Shown: positions 1 through 9,087, counted from the first letter of the stretch. The stretch: DNA of 64,000 nt from an uncultured Eubacteriales bacterium (GCA_902774265.1 CACYHR010000005.1:1-64000), one strand, 5' to 3'. A program made the numbers and translations. Notes: generated by a model not told the origin, from the sequence alone.

Positions 1-110
1 GGACACACGGGGATAGCTCGTTGATACTGGCAGGGTCACCTGCCTTGAGCGAGAAGCCCCCACTTCTAAGCGAAAGCAAAAGTGGTGGGAGTATGTCACT
101 GAAATCTGCT
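1..110 (+). mobile_element. Candidate 3' end of an IS200/IS605-type (TnpB) element
   Basis: The window opens inside a short open frame that stops at 22-24. It is followed by an imperfect hairpin at about 57-92: a CCCCCACTT arm, a GCGAAAGC inner loop, and an AAGTGGTGGG arm with one bulged T. A compact GC-rich hairpin just after a transposase frame is typical of the right end and guide-RNA region of IS200/IS605 elements. Only a few residues of any TnpB-like protein are inside the window, so the assignment rests on the hairpin and its position. It could instead be an ordinary intergenic hairpin. Confidence 0.35.
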
Positions 111-220
111 AAAAAACCGTATTTGAAATGGCTTGAATGCATAGTATAATAAATGTGTATGAAAATGGGTAGATGACTGCCAACGCATGATTTTTGCAGA
201 GAAAAGCAATCGGGGGATTT

Positions 221-3200
221 ATGACTTATTCATCTGCAGGCCTGCTGGCCTTGATTATCAATCTGATAATTAATCATGATGTGATCAGAAAGAGAGAGGA
301 TGAGGGAATCATCCCGGCTCAGAAGTCTTACCGCGCATTTCTGATCTGCGTCTGTCTTTATTACATTTCCGATTTTATCTGGGGTATTCTTTACGATCTT
401 CATCTTTTGACACTGACATATCTGGATACCGTTTTCTACTTTATCGCTATGGGGTTCACCATACTGTACTGGACCCGCTTCGTTGTGGATTATCTTGATA
501 AGAACAGCCGGATCGACAAGATACTTATGATCTCGGGCAACCTGATCTTCCTGTTCCAGCTGCTGTCGATACTTGTCAACTTTGTGCGCCCTGTTATGTT
601 TTCCTTTGATGAGAACGGGGTATATCATGCCGGGATAATGAGATATGTCACACTGGTTGCGCAGGTAGCCATGTATGCCATGACGGCTGTATATGCACTG
701 TCAGTCGCAGCTAAAAGTTCAGGTTCTGTAAAAAAGAGACACCAGACTATTGGACTGTTCAGTATTATCATGACGGTCTTCGATATACTGCAGGTGATGT
801 ATTCGCTTCTTCCTATGTTCTCTATAGGCTGTCTCCTGGGTACCTGTCTGCTCTACAGCTATTTCTTTGAGAATATCAGAGAAGAGTATCACAGCGACAT
901 TGAACTGCAGCTGCGTGACAGCATTGAAAAAGGCAATTATTTCGATCTTCTGACCGGACTTCCAAGCATGACATATTTCTTTGAGCTCAGCGATGACGCA
1001 AAGAATGAAATCATCAGCAGCGGAGGTGTCCCGTACATGATGTACATGGATTTCAACGGAATGAAGTTCTTCAATAATAAATACGGGTTCTCTGAGGGAG
1101 ACAAGCTGCTGCAGGAATTCTCCGGGATACTGATACGTCTGTTCGGAAGCGACAACTGCTGCCGCATGGCCGGCGACCATTTCGCTGTCATCACTCATGA
1201 GGAAGGGATGGAGGACAGGCTGGAGCAGCTGTTCAGCGAATTCAGCAAGGCCAATGACGGTCGGTCACTTCCTGTCCATGTCGGCTTATACTCCGACATC
1301 AAGGGAGATATACCGGTAAGTACTGCCTGCGACAGAGCAAAGCTTGCTTGCAGCGAGCTCGGAGGAACATATGCATCAAGCTTCAGGTATTACAGACGGG
1401 AACTCGGTGATGATGCCGCAAAAAAACAGCATATCATTGAGAGCATCGACAGAGCTGTAAGTGAAGGCTGGATCAAAGCCTATATGCAGCCGATCGTGAG
1501 GACTGTCAATGAGAGAGTCTGCGACGTGGAAGCACTGGCAAGATGGATCGATCCGGAGAGGGGCTTCATGTCTCCGGCAGACTTTATCCCGGCACTTGAA
1601 GAATCCGGGCAAATATATAAGCTCGATCTTTTCATAGTCGACCGTGTCCTCGAACTGATAAAGGAGCGGGAGAAAAAGGGCATCGGCGGCATTCCTCACT
1701 CCATTAATCTTTCCCGCTCAGATTTTGACTCCTGCGACATAGTAGAGGAGATAAGAAGCAGAGTGGATGCGGCGGGAGTCAGAAGGAATCTGATTACCAT
1801 TGAGATAACCGAGAACATAATCGGAAGTGATTTCGAGTTCATGAAAAATCAGATAGAACGATTCCGCAGCCTGGGGTTCCCTGTGTGGATGGATGACTTC
1901 GGAAGCGGTTATTCCTCACTGGACGTCCTTCAGAGCATAAAGTTTGACCTGATCAAGTTCGACATGAGCTTTATGCGCAAACTCGATGAAGGCGAGGAGG
2001 GAAAGATCATTCTTACTGAGCTTATGAGGATGGCTTCTTCCCTTGGGGTGGACACGGTATGCGAAGGCGTTGAGACAAAAGAGCAGGTACGTTTCCTCAG
2101 TGATATAGGCTGTACAAAGCTTCAGGGATACTATTTCAGCAAACCTTTATCGTTTGATGAGTTGCTCGAACTGCGCAGCAGCGGTCAGTTTATAGAGATT
2201 GAAGACCCGGAGGAATCGGAATACTATGAGCGCATAGGCAGGGTGAACCTGTTTGATCTCGGAGTCATTGCCGATGAGGACGATGATTCTCTTCATAATG
2301 CGTTCAATACTATCCCGATCGCTGTTATTGAAGTGAATGACGGAAAGGTCAGATTTATCCGAAGCAACCGTTCATACCGCAACTTTGTAAAACGCTATTT
2401 CGGAGCAGAAATGTTCTACGGCACTATAGACTTCGAGAACCTGTCTATGGTATACGGTCCGGTATTTCCGGCAGTAATAAAGCAGTGCTGCGATAACGGA
2501 AGCCGCTCGTTCTTCGAAGACAAGATGCCTGATGGTTCTGTCATGCACTCATTCGTATACAGGGTATGCGTCAATCCTGTCACGGGAAGCGCGGCGGTCG
2601 GTCTTGCTGTGCTCTCTGTTACGGAGCCTGATGAGGGTACTACTTTCGCGGATATAGCAAGGGCGCTTGCGGCTGACTATTACAATATATACGTGATCGA
2701 TATCGATACAAATGATTACGTTGAATACTCCTCTCGTGTCGGCGGTGAAGAGCTGTCTATAGAGCGGCACGGCAAAGAATTCTTTGAATCGGCAAAAAAG
2801 GATACGATGACACGTATCTATGAAGATGACAGAGAAGATTTCCTGAAAATGTTCAGCAAAGAAAACGTTCTGCACGAACTGGATGCTCAGGGAGTTTTCA
2901 CGGCTACATACCGCCTGATCGATACCGGAACGCCGATGTATGTCAATATGAAGATCACCAGGATGCAGGGAAGAAACCGTCTCATCCTGGGTGTCAGTGT
3001 TATTGACGCACAGATGAAGCAGCTGGAGGAAGAGAAAAAACTGAGAAAGGAGAGATCGTCTCTCGGAAGGATAGCTGCGCTGGCTCCTGACTTTATCGTT
3101 CTTTATACGATCGACCCGGAGACGGGACATTATGTCCAGTACAATCCTTCAATCGAGTTTGCGAGTTTCGGCCTGGCTAAGAAGGGTGATGATTTCTTTA

Positions 3201-3433
3201 GAGATGTGGTGCGTGATGCTCCTAAGGCAATAGACCCGGAGGACATGGAAAGACATTTGCGTGTTATGACAAAGGAAAACATGATGGATGAGATCATGAA
3301 GAACGGCTTCTTTGTCCATAACTACGGTCTGATGATCGATGGAAAATCAGTGCCGGCCAGACTGAGAGCAACACTGGCACATGAAGAAGACGGCGAAAAG
3401 ATCATCCTGGGCGTGTCTTTGGACAATAAATAG
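221..3433 (+). CDS. Membrane GGDEF-EAL protein with C-terminal PAS-like region (probable c-di-GMP phosphodiesterase)
   Basis: About 1070 residues. The first ~220 form a multi-helix (about seven-segment) membrane sensor. A GGDEF domain follows, but its signature at about residue 316 reads AGDHF, so cyclase activity is probably lost. The EAL domain keeps its key motifs: EAL at about residue 437, ITENI, DDFGSGYSS near 558, the lysine of IKFDMSF, and EGVET. Phosphodiesterase activity is therefore likely. Roughly residues 700-1070 look like two or three PAS-like sensory segments placed after the EAL domain, an uncommon order. I chose ATG 221 over the TTG 27 bases upstream because GGGGGA lies just before it. 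It appears to be transcribed alone. The ligand is unknown. Confidence 0.85.
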   Translation: MTYSSAGLLALIINLIINHDVIRKREDEGIIPAQKSYRAFLICVCLYYISDFIWGILYDLHLLTLTYLDTVFYFIAMGFTILYWTRFVVDYLDKNSRIDKILMISGNLIFLFQLLSILVNFVRPVMFSFDENGVYHAGIMRYVTLVAQVAMYAMTAVYALSVAAKSSGSVKKRHQTIGLFSIIMTVFDILQVMYSLLPMFSIGCLLGTCLLYSYFFENIREEYHSDIELQLRDSIEKGNYFDLLTGLPSMTYFFELSDDAKNEIISSGGVPYMMYMDFNGMKFFNNKYGFSEGDKLLQEFSGILIRLFGSDNCCRMAGDHFAVITHEEGMEDRLEQLFSEFSKANDGRSLPVHVGLYSDIKGDIPVSTACDRAKLACSELGGTYASSFRYYRRELGDDAAKKQHIIESIDRAVSEGWIKAYMQPIVRTVNERVCDVEALARWIDPERGFMSPADFIPALEESGQIYKLDLFIVDRVLELIKEREKKGIGGIPHSINLSRSDFDSCDIVEEIRSRVDAAGVRRNLITIEITENIIGSDFEFMKNQIERFRSLGFPVWMDDFGSGYSSLDVLQSIKFDLIKFDMSFMRKLDEGEEGKIILTELMRMASSLGVDTVCEGVETKEQVRFLSDIGCTKLQGYYFSKPLSFDELLELRSSGQFIEIEDPEESEYYERIGRVNLFDLGVIADEDDDSLHNAFNTIPIAVIEVNDGKVRFIRSNRSYRNFVKRYFGAEMFYGTIDFENLSMVYGPVFPAVIKQCCDNGSRSFFEDKMPDGSVMHSFVYRVCVNPVTGSAAVGLAVLSVTEPDEGTTFADIARALAADYYNIYVIDIDTNDYVEYSSRVGGEELSIERHGKEFFESAKKDTMTRIYEDDREDFLKMFSKENVLHELDAQGVFTATYRLIDTGTPMYVNMKITRMQGRNRLILGVSVIDAQMKQLEEEKKLRKERSSLGRIAALAPDFIVLYTIDPETGHYVQYNPSIEFASFGLAKKGDDFFRDVVRDAPKAIDPEDMERHLRVMTKENMMDEIMKNGFFVHNYGLMIDGKSVPARLRATLAHEEDGEKIILGVSLDNK

Positions 3434-3516
3434 CAGACAATCAGTCAAGCCGGTATTTTTATAGATGTTAAGAATCTGATAATATTCGTTCATAAAATAC
3501 TAATTAACAAAAAGGC

Positions 3517-3562
3517 TTGACACGGCATAATATATTTGATACAACATAGTTGCATCAAATAT
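3517..3562 (+). promoter_or_regulatory. Promoter and OhrR-type operator of the peroxide operon
   Basis: TTGACA at 3517-3522 is followed 17 bases later by TACAAC (3540-3545) as a likely -10. A near-perfect inverted repeat overlaps it: ATATTTGATACAAC at 3532-3545 and GTTGCATCAAATAT at 3549-3562, one mismatch, three-base spacer. Its size, position over the -10 and location before an OhrR-like gene fit an autoregulatory MarR-family operator. Confidence 0.75.
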
Positions 3563-3586
3563 ACATTCAGGAGGATATATGGATCT

Positions 3587-4033
3587 ATGGAATACGATTA
3601 TCATGAAACCATGAAGCTGGATAATCAGCTCTGTTTTCCGCTATATGCTGCGGCCCGGAGTATAACGAATCTTTATACCCCGTATCTTAAGCCGCTGGGA
3701 CTGACATACACGCAGTACATCACTTTCCTCGTACTTTGGGAAAAGGACGGGATAACGGTCAGCGAGATAGGCAGCAGGCTGATGCTGGATAACGGTACGA
3801 TTTCACCGATGCTCAAAAAACTGGAGCAGGCGGGATACATCGAGAGAGCGCGAAGCAAGGATGATGATCGTGTTGTGATTATAAGCCTCACAGAGAAAGG
3901 CCGGAATCTGCAGGAGAAAGCAAAAGAGATACCGGAAAAGGTGGGCTGCTGCATAAATCTGCCGATAGAAAAGGCAAAAGAACTGCATGATCTGCTGAAT
4001 GAATTGCTGGAGAACCAAAAGGATATTAAATAA
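3587..4033 (+). CDS. ohrR: OhrR-like MarR-family organic peroxide sensor
   Basis: 148-residue winged-helix repressor. The N-terminus LDNQLCFPLYAAAR closely matches the segment that carries the peroxide-reactive cysteine of Bacillus OhrR, here Cys16. The helix-turn-helix LTVSEIG-type region (ITVSEIGSRLMLDNGTISP) and the wing RARSKDDDRVVIISLT are intact. In the family, oxidation of this cysteine by organic hydroperoxide releases DNA. I chose ATG 3587 because CAGGAGG lies 12 bases upstream; the earlier TTG at 3536 lies inside the operator. The next gene is a glutathione peroxidase 15 bases downstream, not the usual Ohr peroxidase, so the regulon target appears to be different. A second cysteine pair occurs near the C-terminus (GCCINLP). 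Confidence 0.85.
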   Translation: MEYDYHETMKLDNQLCFPLYAAARSITNLYTPYLKPLGLTYTQYITFLVLWEKDGITVSEIGSRLMLDNGTISPMLKKLEQAGYIERARSKDDDRVVIISLTEKGRNLQEKAKEIPEKVGCCINLPIEKAKELHDLLNELLENQKDIK

Positions 4034-4048
4034 GGTAGGAGAAACAAA

Positions 4049-4594
4049 ATGAGCAAAGTTTATGATTTTACTGTAAAGGACAGAATGGGAAATGAAGTAA
4101 GCCTCAAGGATTATGAAGGAAAGGTGCTGCTGATAGTAAACACAGCGACAGGCTGCGGCTTCACTCCGCATTACGAACCGCTCGAAGCTATGTATAAGGA
4201 ATACAGAGACAAGGGATTCGAGATTCTTGACTTCCCGTGCAACCAGTTTGCGGATCAGGCTCCGGGATCGGATGATGAGATCCATGAGTTCTGCACTGTC
4301 AAGTTCGGAACAGAATTCCCTCAGTTTGCAAAAATCGACGTAAACGGTGAAACGGCTGATCCACTGTTCGCTTATCTCGCAGGCGAGAAGCCGTTCGAGG
4401 GATTCGGCAAAGGCCTGAAAAATGCGATGCTCAACAAGTTTGCATCGGCGAACAACAAGAAGTACGGCGATAAGACATACATCGGCTGGAACTTTACGAA
4501 ATTCCTGGTAGACAGGGAAGGAAATGTCATCGCCCGTTTTGAGCCGACCGTCGATATGGAAGAAGTCAAAAATGCAGTAGCAGCTACTCTGTAG
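4049..4594 (+). CDS. Glutathione peroxidase-family thiol peroxidase
   Basis: 181 residues with the complete thioredoxin-fold core of the GPx family: NTATGCGFTP with peroxidatic Cys36, FPCNQF (Cys64), and WNFTKFLVDREG near the C-terminus. Cys82 in FCTVKFGTEFP sits where thioredoxin-dependent plant and yeast members have their resolving cysteine, so thioredoxin rather than glutathione is the likely reductant. It reduces hydrogen and organic peroxides in the cytoplasm. A good ribosome binding site (TAGGAG) precedes the ATG, and the gene is co-transcribed with the peroxide sensor upstream and a flavodoxin-like gene downstream. The family call is secure; the physiological reductant is inferred. 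Confidence 0.93.
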   Translation: MSKVYDFTVKDRMGNEVSLKDYEGKVLLIVNTATGCGFTPHYEPLEAMYKEYRDKGFEILDFPCNQFADQAPGSDDEIHEFCTVKFGTEFPQFAKIDVNGETADPLFAYLAGEKPFEGFGKGLKNAMLNKFASANNKKYGDKTYIGWNFTKFLVDREGNVIARFEPTVDMEEVKNAVAATL

Positions 4595-4627
4595 GTACGG
4601 ATCTGATCTGAAGGAGGTACTGTCAGA

Positions 4628-5038
4628 ATGAAATGCGCAGTCAGATATTACACCAAAACAGGAAACACAAAAAAATTAGCGGAAGCTGTTGCCGGGGCTG
4701 TCGGAGCTGAGGCTCTGCCGATCAGCGTTCCCGTTGATGAACCCGTAGATATACTCTTCCTCGGGAATTCATATTACGCATTCAGCATAGATCCGGAGGT
4801 ACGTGAATTCGTTGCTTCACTTGATAAAAATAAGGTTGGGAAGATCATAAACTTTGGCTCGGCTGCACTATTGAATTCCACATATAAAAAGGTCAAGGCA
4901 GAAGCGGATAAGGCAGGCATCCCGATGGATGAGCGTGAATTCCACTGCAAGGGAGAATTCAAAGGTATCCATAAAGGAAAGCCTGACGAGAATGACATGA
5001 AGGCAGCTGCAGAATTTGCCAGAGGAATAATAAGGTAA
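4628..5038 (+). CDS. Flavodoxin-family protein
   Basis: 136 residues. The N-terminal strand and loop RYYTKTGNTKKLAEA is the FMN-phosphate-binding loop of flavodoxins, and LFLGNSYYAF matches the second FMN-contacting loop. It probably carries FMN and passes electrons in the cytoplasm. Co-transcription with ohrR and the peroxidase (33-base gap, AAGGAGG ribosome site, shared terminator) suggests a role in redox repair or in reducing equivalents for the peroxide response; that role is inference. The acidic C-terminal half of long-chain flavodoxins is absent, so it is a short form. Confidence 0.8.
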   Translation: MKCAVRYYTKTGNTKKLAEAVAGAVGAEALPISVPVDEPVDILFLGNSYYAFSIDPEVREFVASLDKNKVGKIINFGSAALLNSTYKKVKAEADKAGIPMDEREFHCKGEFKGIHKGKPDENDMKAAAEFARGIIR

Positions 5039-5047
5039 TTCAGGGAA

Positions 5048-5086
5048 ATACTCTCTCTCCGGAAATGGTGAGAGGGTATTTTTTTA
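5048..5086 (+). terminator. Rho-independent terminator of the ohrR operon
   Basis: ATACTCTCTC and GAGAGGGTAT form a ten-pair stem with one mismatch around a GGAAATGGT loop, followed by seven T. The loop and right arm recur almost unchanged at 48916-48951. Confidence 0.9.
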
Positions 5087-5122
5087 TCATCAATCTTAAT
5101 CTTCTATACGTGTGCATTCTTT

Positions 5123-5311
5123 ATGACAATGGAGTATAATATCAGGATACTGGCATGCATTATTAACAGCGATCCGGAGTCTCTGGATCTGAGAAAGATC
5201 CTGGAAGATGTATTATGTACAGATCAGATCTTACAGGAGAGTAAAAAGGGTGCGCTATTGTTCCGCGCGGTCAAAAACAAACCGTGTGAAGACAAAATAA
5301 TACCTGGGTGA
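5123..5311 (+). CDS. Small hypothetical ORF, doubtful
   Basis: A 62-residue frame starting ATGACAATGG, with no convincing ribosome binding site. It ends directly against the ATG of the hydrolase gene (no bases between). The translation has a hydrophobic start and a charged tail but no motif I recognise. The close junction is compatible with translational coupling to the downstream gene. It could equally be untranslated leader. No function assigned. Confidence 0.25.
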   Translation: MTMEYNIRILACIINSDPESLDLRKILEDVLCTDQILQESKKGALLFRAVKNKPCEDKIIPG

Positions 5312-5995
5312 ATGGAGGGTATGATGGAGGATATGATGGAGAATACGGTTGTAAACATGATTGAAAACATTGATGTCAATACTCAGAACAGCATACGGAT
5401 TTCTTCCGGGGCAGGAATAATATATATCGATCCTCTTGAAATACAGGATGAGAAGCATGATGCGGATTTTATACTCATAACACATGACCATTATGATCAT
5501 TTTTCACCGGAGGATATCAGAAAGGTCGCTAAGCCTGACAGCATTATGGTCGTACCTGAAAAAATGGCAGCAAAAGCACAGGAGGCGGCAGATGCAGCAG
5601 GCAGGATTGAGACTGTTAAACCGGCGGTCCACCGGGAGATCAACGGACTGGAGTTTGAAACAGTTCCGGCATACAATATGTTCAAACCATTTCATCCAAG
5701 GAGTGCGGAGTGGCTTGGTTATGTTCTTGTGATAGACGGCAAGCGCATCTATATCGCAGGTGATACCGATGCTATCAAAGAGGCGAAAGCAGTAAAATGC
5801 GATATAGCTCTTGTCCCTGTCGGTGGTACATATACCATGAATGCAAAGAAAGCTGCGGAACTTGTAAATGAGATCCGCCCGGACATCGCAATCCCTGTGC
5901 ATTACGGGAGCATAGTGGGTAAACCTTCGGACGGTGATGATTTTGCAAAAAATGTAAAGAGCCCGGTAAAGGTAGTTTTCAAGTTGCATTTTTAG
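5312..5995 (+). CDS. Metallo-beta-lactamase-fold metal-dependent hydrolase (UPF0173-like)
   Basis: 227 residues. The metal-binding motif THDHYDHFSPEDI is complete. It is followed by the PFHPRS segment, the AGDTD motif (bridging aspartate) and a late PVHYGS histidine, all in the order seen in small UlaG/UPF0173-type hydrolases. It should bind one or two divalent metals in the cytoplasm; the substrate cannot be read from sequence. The start is uncertain because ATG codons repeat at 5312, 5321, 5324, 5333 and 5336; a GGAGG precedes the later pair. Neighbours give no clear pathway. Confidence 0.8.
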   Translation: MEGMMEDMMENTVVNMIENIDVNTQNSIRISSGAGIIYIDPLEIQDEKHDADFILITHDHYDHFSPEDIRKVAKPDSIMVVPEKMAAKAQEAADAAGRIETVKPAVHREINGLEFETVPAYNMFKPFHPRSAEWLGYVLVIDGKRIYIAGDTDAIKEAKAVKCDIALVPVGGTYTMNAKKAAELVNEIRPDIAIPVHYGSIVGKPSDGDDFAKNVKSPVKVVFKLHF

Positions 5996-6113
5996 TTTAA
6001 GACAGAACATGGAGGTATTCGAAAAGATTGCAGGTGGTATTTTCAATAAAGAAATTATGACTTTTTGAATCAGGCTGAAGCTTCATGTTCTGATCTGACA
6101 GATAAAAATAAGA

Positions 6114-7217
6114 ATGAGACAGATAGAATTTGATATATATGAAATCAAAGCGGAAATACTGGAAAAATATCCGGAATGGATCGATCTGATGAATGCTGTC
6201 GAGTTCAGAAACACTTCCGATACGGATTCTGCAGGATACAGCGGAAACAGGGTCCTTTACAACAGCTTCAGTATGCGGCAGTTCAGCAGAGAGGCGCAGA
6301 AATTCCTGATCGCCGGACAGCTGATGCACATACAGTTTGATCATCAGCAGAGAGGCGTGAAAAAAGACAGCAGGATCTGGGATGCTGCATGTTCGGCTGT
6401 TATAAATGAGCTTCTGATAAATGACGGATTTGAACCGCCTGCAAATGCCTTTCGCTATAAAGATGCGGCAAACATCAGTGTGGAGGAACTCTACGATATC
6501 CTCTGTGAAGAAGCCGATTGGGATCCCGATGAACCGTCAGAGGAACAGAATGAGTCAGAGGAGCAGAATGAAGAAACTGATGAGGTGACGGAATATGCGG
6601 AACCTGCAGATAAGGATGACAGCCTGAAGAGAGCGGGAGATCTTCAGGGAGCTCAGGTCCGTGAAATTAAAGATCCCGGTCTTGCACAGGCTGTTGCGGG
6701 ATTGTCGGATCTGCTGGAAGTGAGTCTGCAGATGGAATATGACTGGTTTCCGGCAGACAGGATCAGGGACGGAGTGTTAAAAGAGCAGTTCAGACCGTAT
6801 CCCGTGCCGCATGCCGAGATACTCCTTGATACCAGCGCATCTATAGATGCAGACCTTTTGCGTGCTTTTGTCAAAGGAGTCAAGGGAATTCTCAGAGAAG
6901 ATGCTGTCGTAAAAGTCGGCTGCTTTGATACCGAATTCTACGGATTTCAGGAGATTCATTCCGAAAAGGACATAGCAGAATTCGAAATCAGAGGATCCGG
7001 CGGAACGAATTTTGAGACTGCAGTAAGAGCTTTTACCGGCGATGCGGAAACAAAAATAATATTCACGGACGGTTATGCGGATATGCCGGTCACAAGGTGT
7101 GACGCCATCTGGCTTGTGTACAGCGATATACCGGCTGATCCGCCGGGAGGGAAAGTTGTACACGTTAAAAAACCTGAGGAGATAGACAATTATGAAATCG
7201 ATTTTCTTATCACATGA
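6114..7217 (+). CDS. DUF2201-type protein: metallopeptidase-like N-terminus plus VWA domain
   Basis: 367 residues. The N-terminal half has QLMHIQFDHQQR (His72, His77), a degenerate HExxH-like helix, followed by a conserved DxxxWDAACSAVINELL segment, as in putative metallopeptidases of the DUF2201 N-terminal family. An acidic linker (residues ~140-165, rich in Glu and Gln) leads to a von Willebrand A-like domain with the metal-site motif DTSAS at Asp239, GGTNF and FTDGYAD. It overlaps the downstream AAA+ gene by 26 bases, the classic coupled VWA-MoxR arrangement. Such pairs act as chaperones for assembly or metal insertion of partner complexes. No obvious client gene lies next to it, so the target is unknown. 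Confidence 0.8.
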   Translation: MRQIEFDIYEIKAEILEKYPEWIDLMNAVEFRNTSDTDSAGYSGNRVLYNSFSMRQFSREAQKFLIAGQLMHIQFDHQQRGVKKDSRIWDAACSAVINELLINDGFEPPANAFRYKDAANISVEELYDILCEEADWDPDEPSEEQNESEEQNEETDEVTEYAEPADKDDSLKRAGDLQGAQVREIKDPGLAQAVAGLSDLLEVSLQMEYDWFPADRIRDGVLKEQFRPYPVPHAEILLDTSASIDADLLRAFVKGVKGILREDAVVKVGCFDTEFYGFQEIHSEKDIAEFEIRGSGGTNFETAVRAFTGDAETKIIFTDGYADMPVTRCDAIWLVYSDIPADPPGGKVVHVKKPEEIDNYEIDFLIT

Positions 7218-8832
7218 GCATCTGTTCGGGGATCCACTGCCGCTTTTCAGAAGAGTCGGAACTGCCGCACAGGCGGGGGACCTCGTCCTGGTCACTGCAG
7301 AGGATGATGGATTCACCTTCAGTTCCGGATGTGTAAACTATTATCTTTCCGGGGAGGACTGCGTCGACAGATTCGGACGAGACAGCAAGTCCGGCGTCTG
7401 CGCCGTCAGACCGGTGATCATCCTGGAACCCGGAGACGAGAAACTGCTGACTCATGCCCGTGAAATAAACGATATAACGACAGTGGAACTCGGATCATTC
7501 CCATCATCCATACTTGAGTCCTCGATGCGCGACATGGCTGAAGAGCAATACAGAGAAGGTGTACTCAGGAAGAGCGGAACGAGCTATACGATCGCTGGCA
7601 GAAGAAATGAAGTTTTCAGGCTTGGCGCTAAGAGTATCGTGAGGATCTCCGTCAACGAAAACAAGATAAGCGGATATGTGCAGCTTTCCGACGGCACTGC
7701 AGTCAGCGCAGGTGAAGAAATATTTCTCGAAGTAAGACCTGTAAGATGGTATTACGATGAGATCAACAGAATGCTGATATGCGGCAAGGCTTTGTTCGCA
7801 GATCTCTCACATGAGGATGCTGAATCATATCTGGAGGGCGGTTTCTTAGAGGAACTTCTTGCAGACGATGCTGATGAGGCGGCATCCGTCGGTCCCGGAG
7901 CTTCATATCATGTGGGAGAGCATGACGAACTGGATATGATAAAGGCGTTTGTCAGGGCGGATATCCCCGTATTCATACACGGACTCACAGGAGACGGAAA
8001 GAGTGACCGTGTGAAAGAAATAGACCCGCAGGTGCTGGATATAGAGCTGGTGAACGAGACGCCGGAGACAATAAACGGACGTGCCGTATATAATGAGACT
8101 AACGATAAAATCATAGACATAAAGCCGGTATGGCTGGTAAAGCTCGAACGCCTGTGCGAGGACGGTGAGCTGCACATACTGTTTTTCGATGAACTTACGA
8201 ACGCCACGAAGCAGACTCAGGCTGTGATATTTAAAATCGTGCTGGAACGTTTCGTAAACAACCGCTGGCCGCTCCCGGAAAACGCCCGCATCGTCGCTGC
8301 GGGAAACGACCGTGCCGAGTCAAGCGTTTCACATGATCTGGCTGAGCCGCTGTTCGGCAGATTCGCTCATATATATATCCGGACAACAGTAGAAAACTGG
8401 ATGCCGTGGGCCGTGAGAAAAAGGATCAATCCGTATGTCATGGAATTCCTTGCCAATAACGATCTCTATCTGAGGACGGAGTACACAGGGACGGAAGGCT
8501 ATGCCGATCCGCGCCGCTGGGAGATGGTCTCACGCGTACTCGACAATTCGGACAATGATTTTGCGCTGATAGAGCCTATTGTCGGGCGCGATACTTCTGA
8601 TGCCTTCATCAGATTCTTTCGTGCGCAGGAAGAGATGGCCGGCATCGGGAATTACACTGATGAAGATATTGCTCACATGACTGTTTCCAGAAAGTATCAG
8701 ATCGCGCAGCAGTGCCTCTACGCTGCAGCCGCGAAGCCTGAGGAAGCCGCAAGACTGGTTGGGAGGCTCGGAGCTGAATATGCAGCCTGGTTCAGGTATG
8801 TGCTCAGCAGAAAGTCAAATCAGAGAAAGTGA
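7192..8832 (+). CDS. MoxR-family AAA+ ATPase, partner of the VWA protein
   Basis: 546 residues. The AAA+ core starts near residue 250: Walker A GLTGDGKS at about 264, Walker B HILFFDE with the aspartate at about 333, and a sensor segment IVAAGND. A further ~230 residues precede the core and match nothing I recognise; most MoxR proteins are only ~330 residues, so this N-terminal extension is notable. It probably works as a ring ATPase remodelling a client together with the VWA protein, whose reading frame it overlaps. A terminator lies about 100 bases after the stop, so the two genes form a closed unit. The start at 7192 lies within the upstream gene. Confidence 0.85.
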   Translation: MKSIFLSHEHLFGDPLPLFRRVGTAAQAGDLVLVTAEDDGFTFSSGCVNYYLSGEDCVDRFGRDSKSGVCAVRPVIILEPGDEKLLTHAREINDITTVELGSFPSSILESSMRDMAEEQYREGVLRKSGTSYTIAGRRNEVFRLGAKSIVRISVNENKISGYVQLSDGTAVSAGEEIFLEVRPVRWYYDEINRMLICGKALFADLSHEDAESYLEGGFLEELLADDADEAASVGPGASYHVGEHDELDMIKAFVRADIPVFIHGLTGDGKSDRVKEIDPQVLDIELVNETPETINGRAVYNETNDKIIDIKPVWLVKLERLCEDGELHILFFDELTNATKQTQAVIFKIVLERFVNNRWPLPENARIVAAGNDRAESSVSHDLAEPLFGRFAHIYIRTTVENWMPWAVRKRINPYVMEFLANNDLYLRTEYTGTEGYADPRRWEMVSRVLDNSDNDFALIEPIVGRDTSDAFIRFFRAQEEMAGIGNYTDEDIAHMTVSRKYQIAQQCLYAAAAKPEEAARLVGRLGAEYAAWFRYVLSRKSNQRK

Positions 8833-8931
8833 CTGCAAATTTCATGAAGAACGGAGAGGAGTGCGACCTCATGCAGAGGCCGGATCTGCGGAGATCGATC
8901 TGCAGGAAAGATAACATGTCCTGAGATATAG

Positions 8932-8958
8932 CGCTCACACTTTGATGTGGGCGTTTTT
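8932..8958 (+). terminator. Rho-independent terminator of the VWA/MoxR pair
   Basis: CGCTCACA (8932-8939) pairs with TGTGGGCG (8946-8953, one G-T pair) and is followed by TTTTT. The same hairpin, with its upstream AGATATAG, recurs after ilvE at 16831-16857. Confidence 0.85.
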
Positions 8959-9087
8959 CATTTGCGAAAAGTATGATAACGCCGAGAATATAAGTATTTC
9001 ATTTAGAGAAAAATAAGGATTATTTTTAAAGTATATTTTTTGCCGGTCACCGGGGACGGCTAATGGGACAGAGAAAGGGGAACAAAT

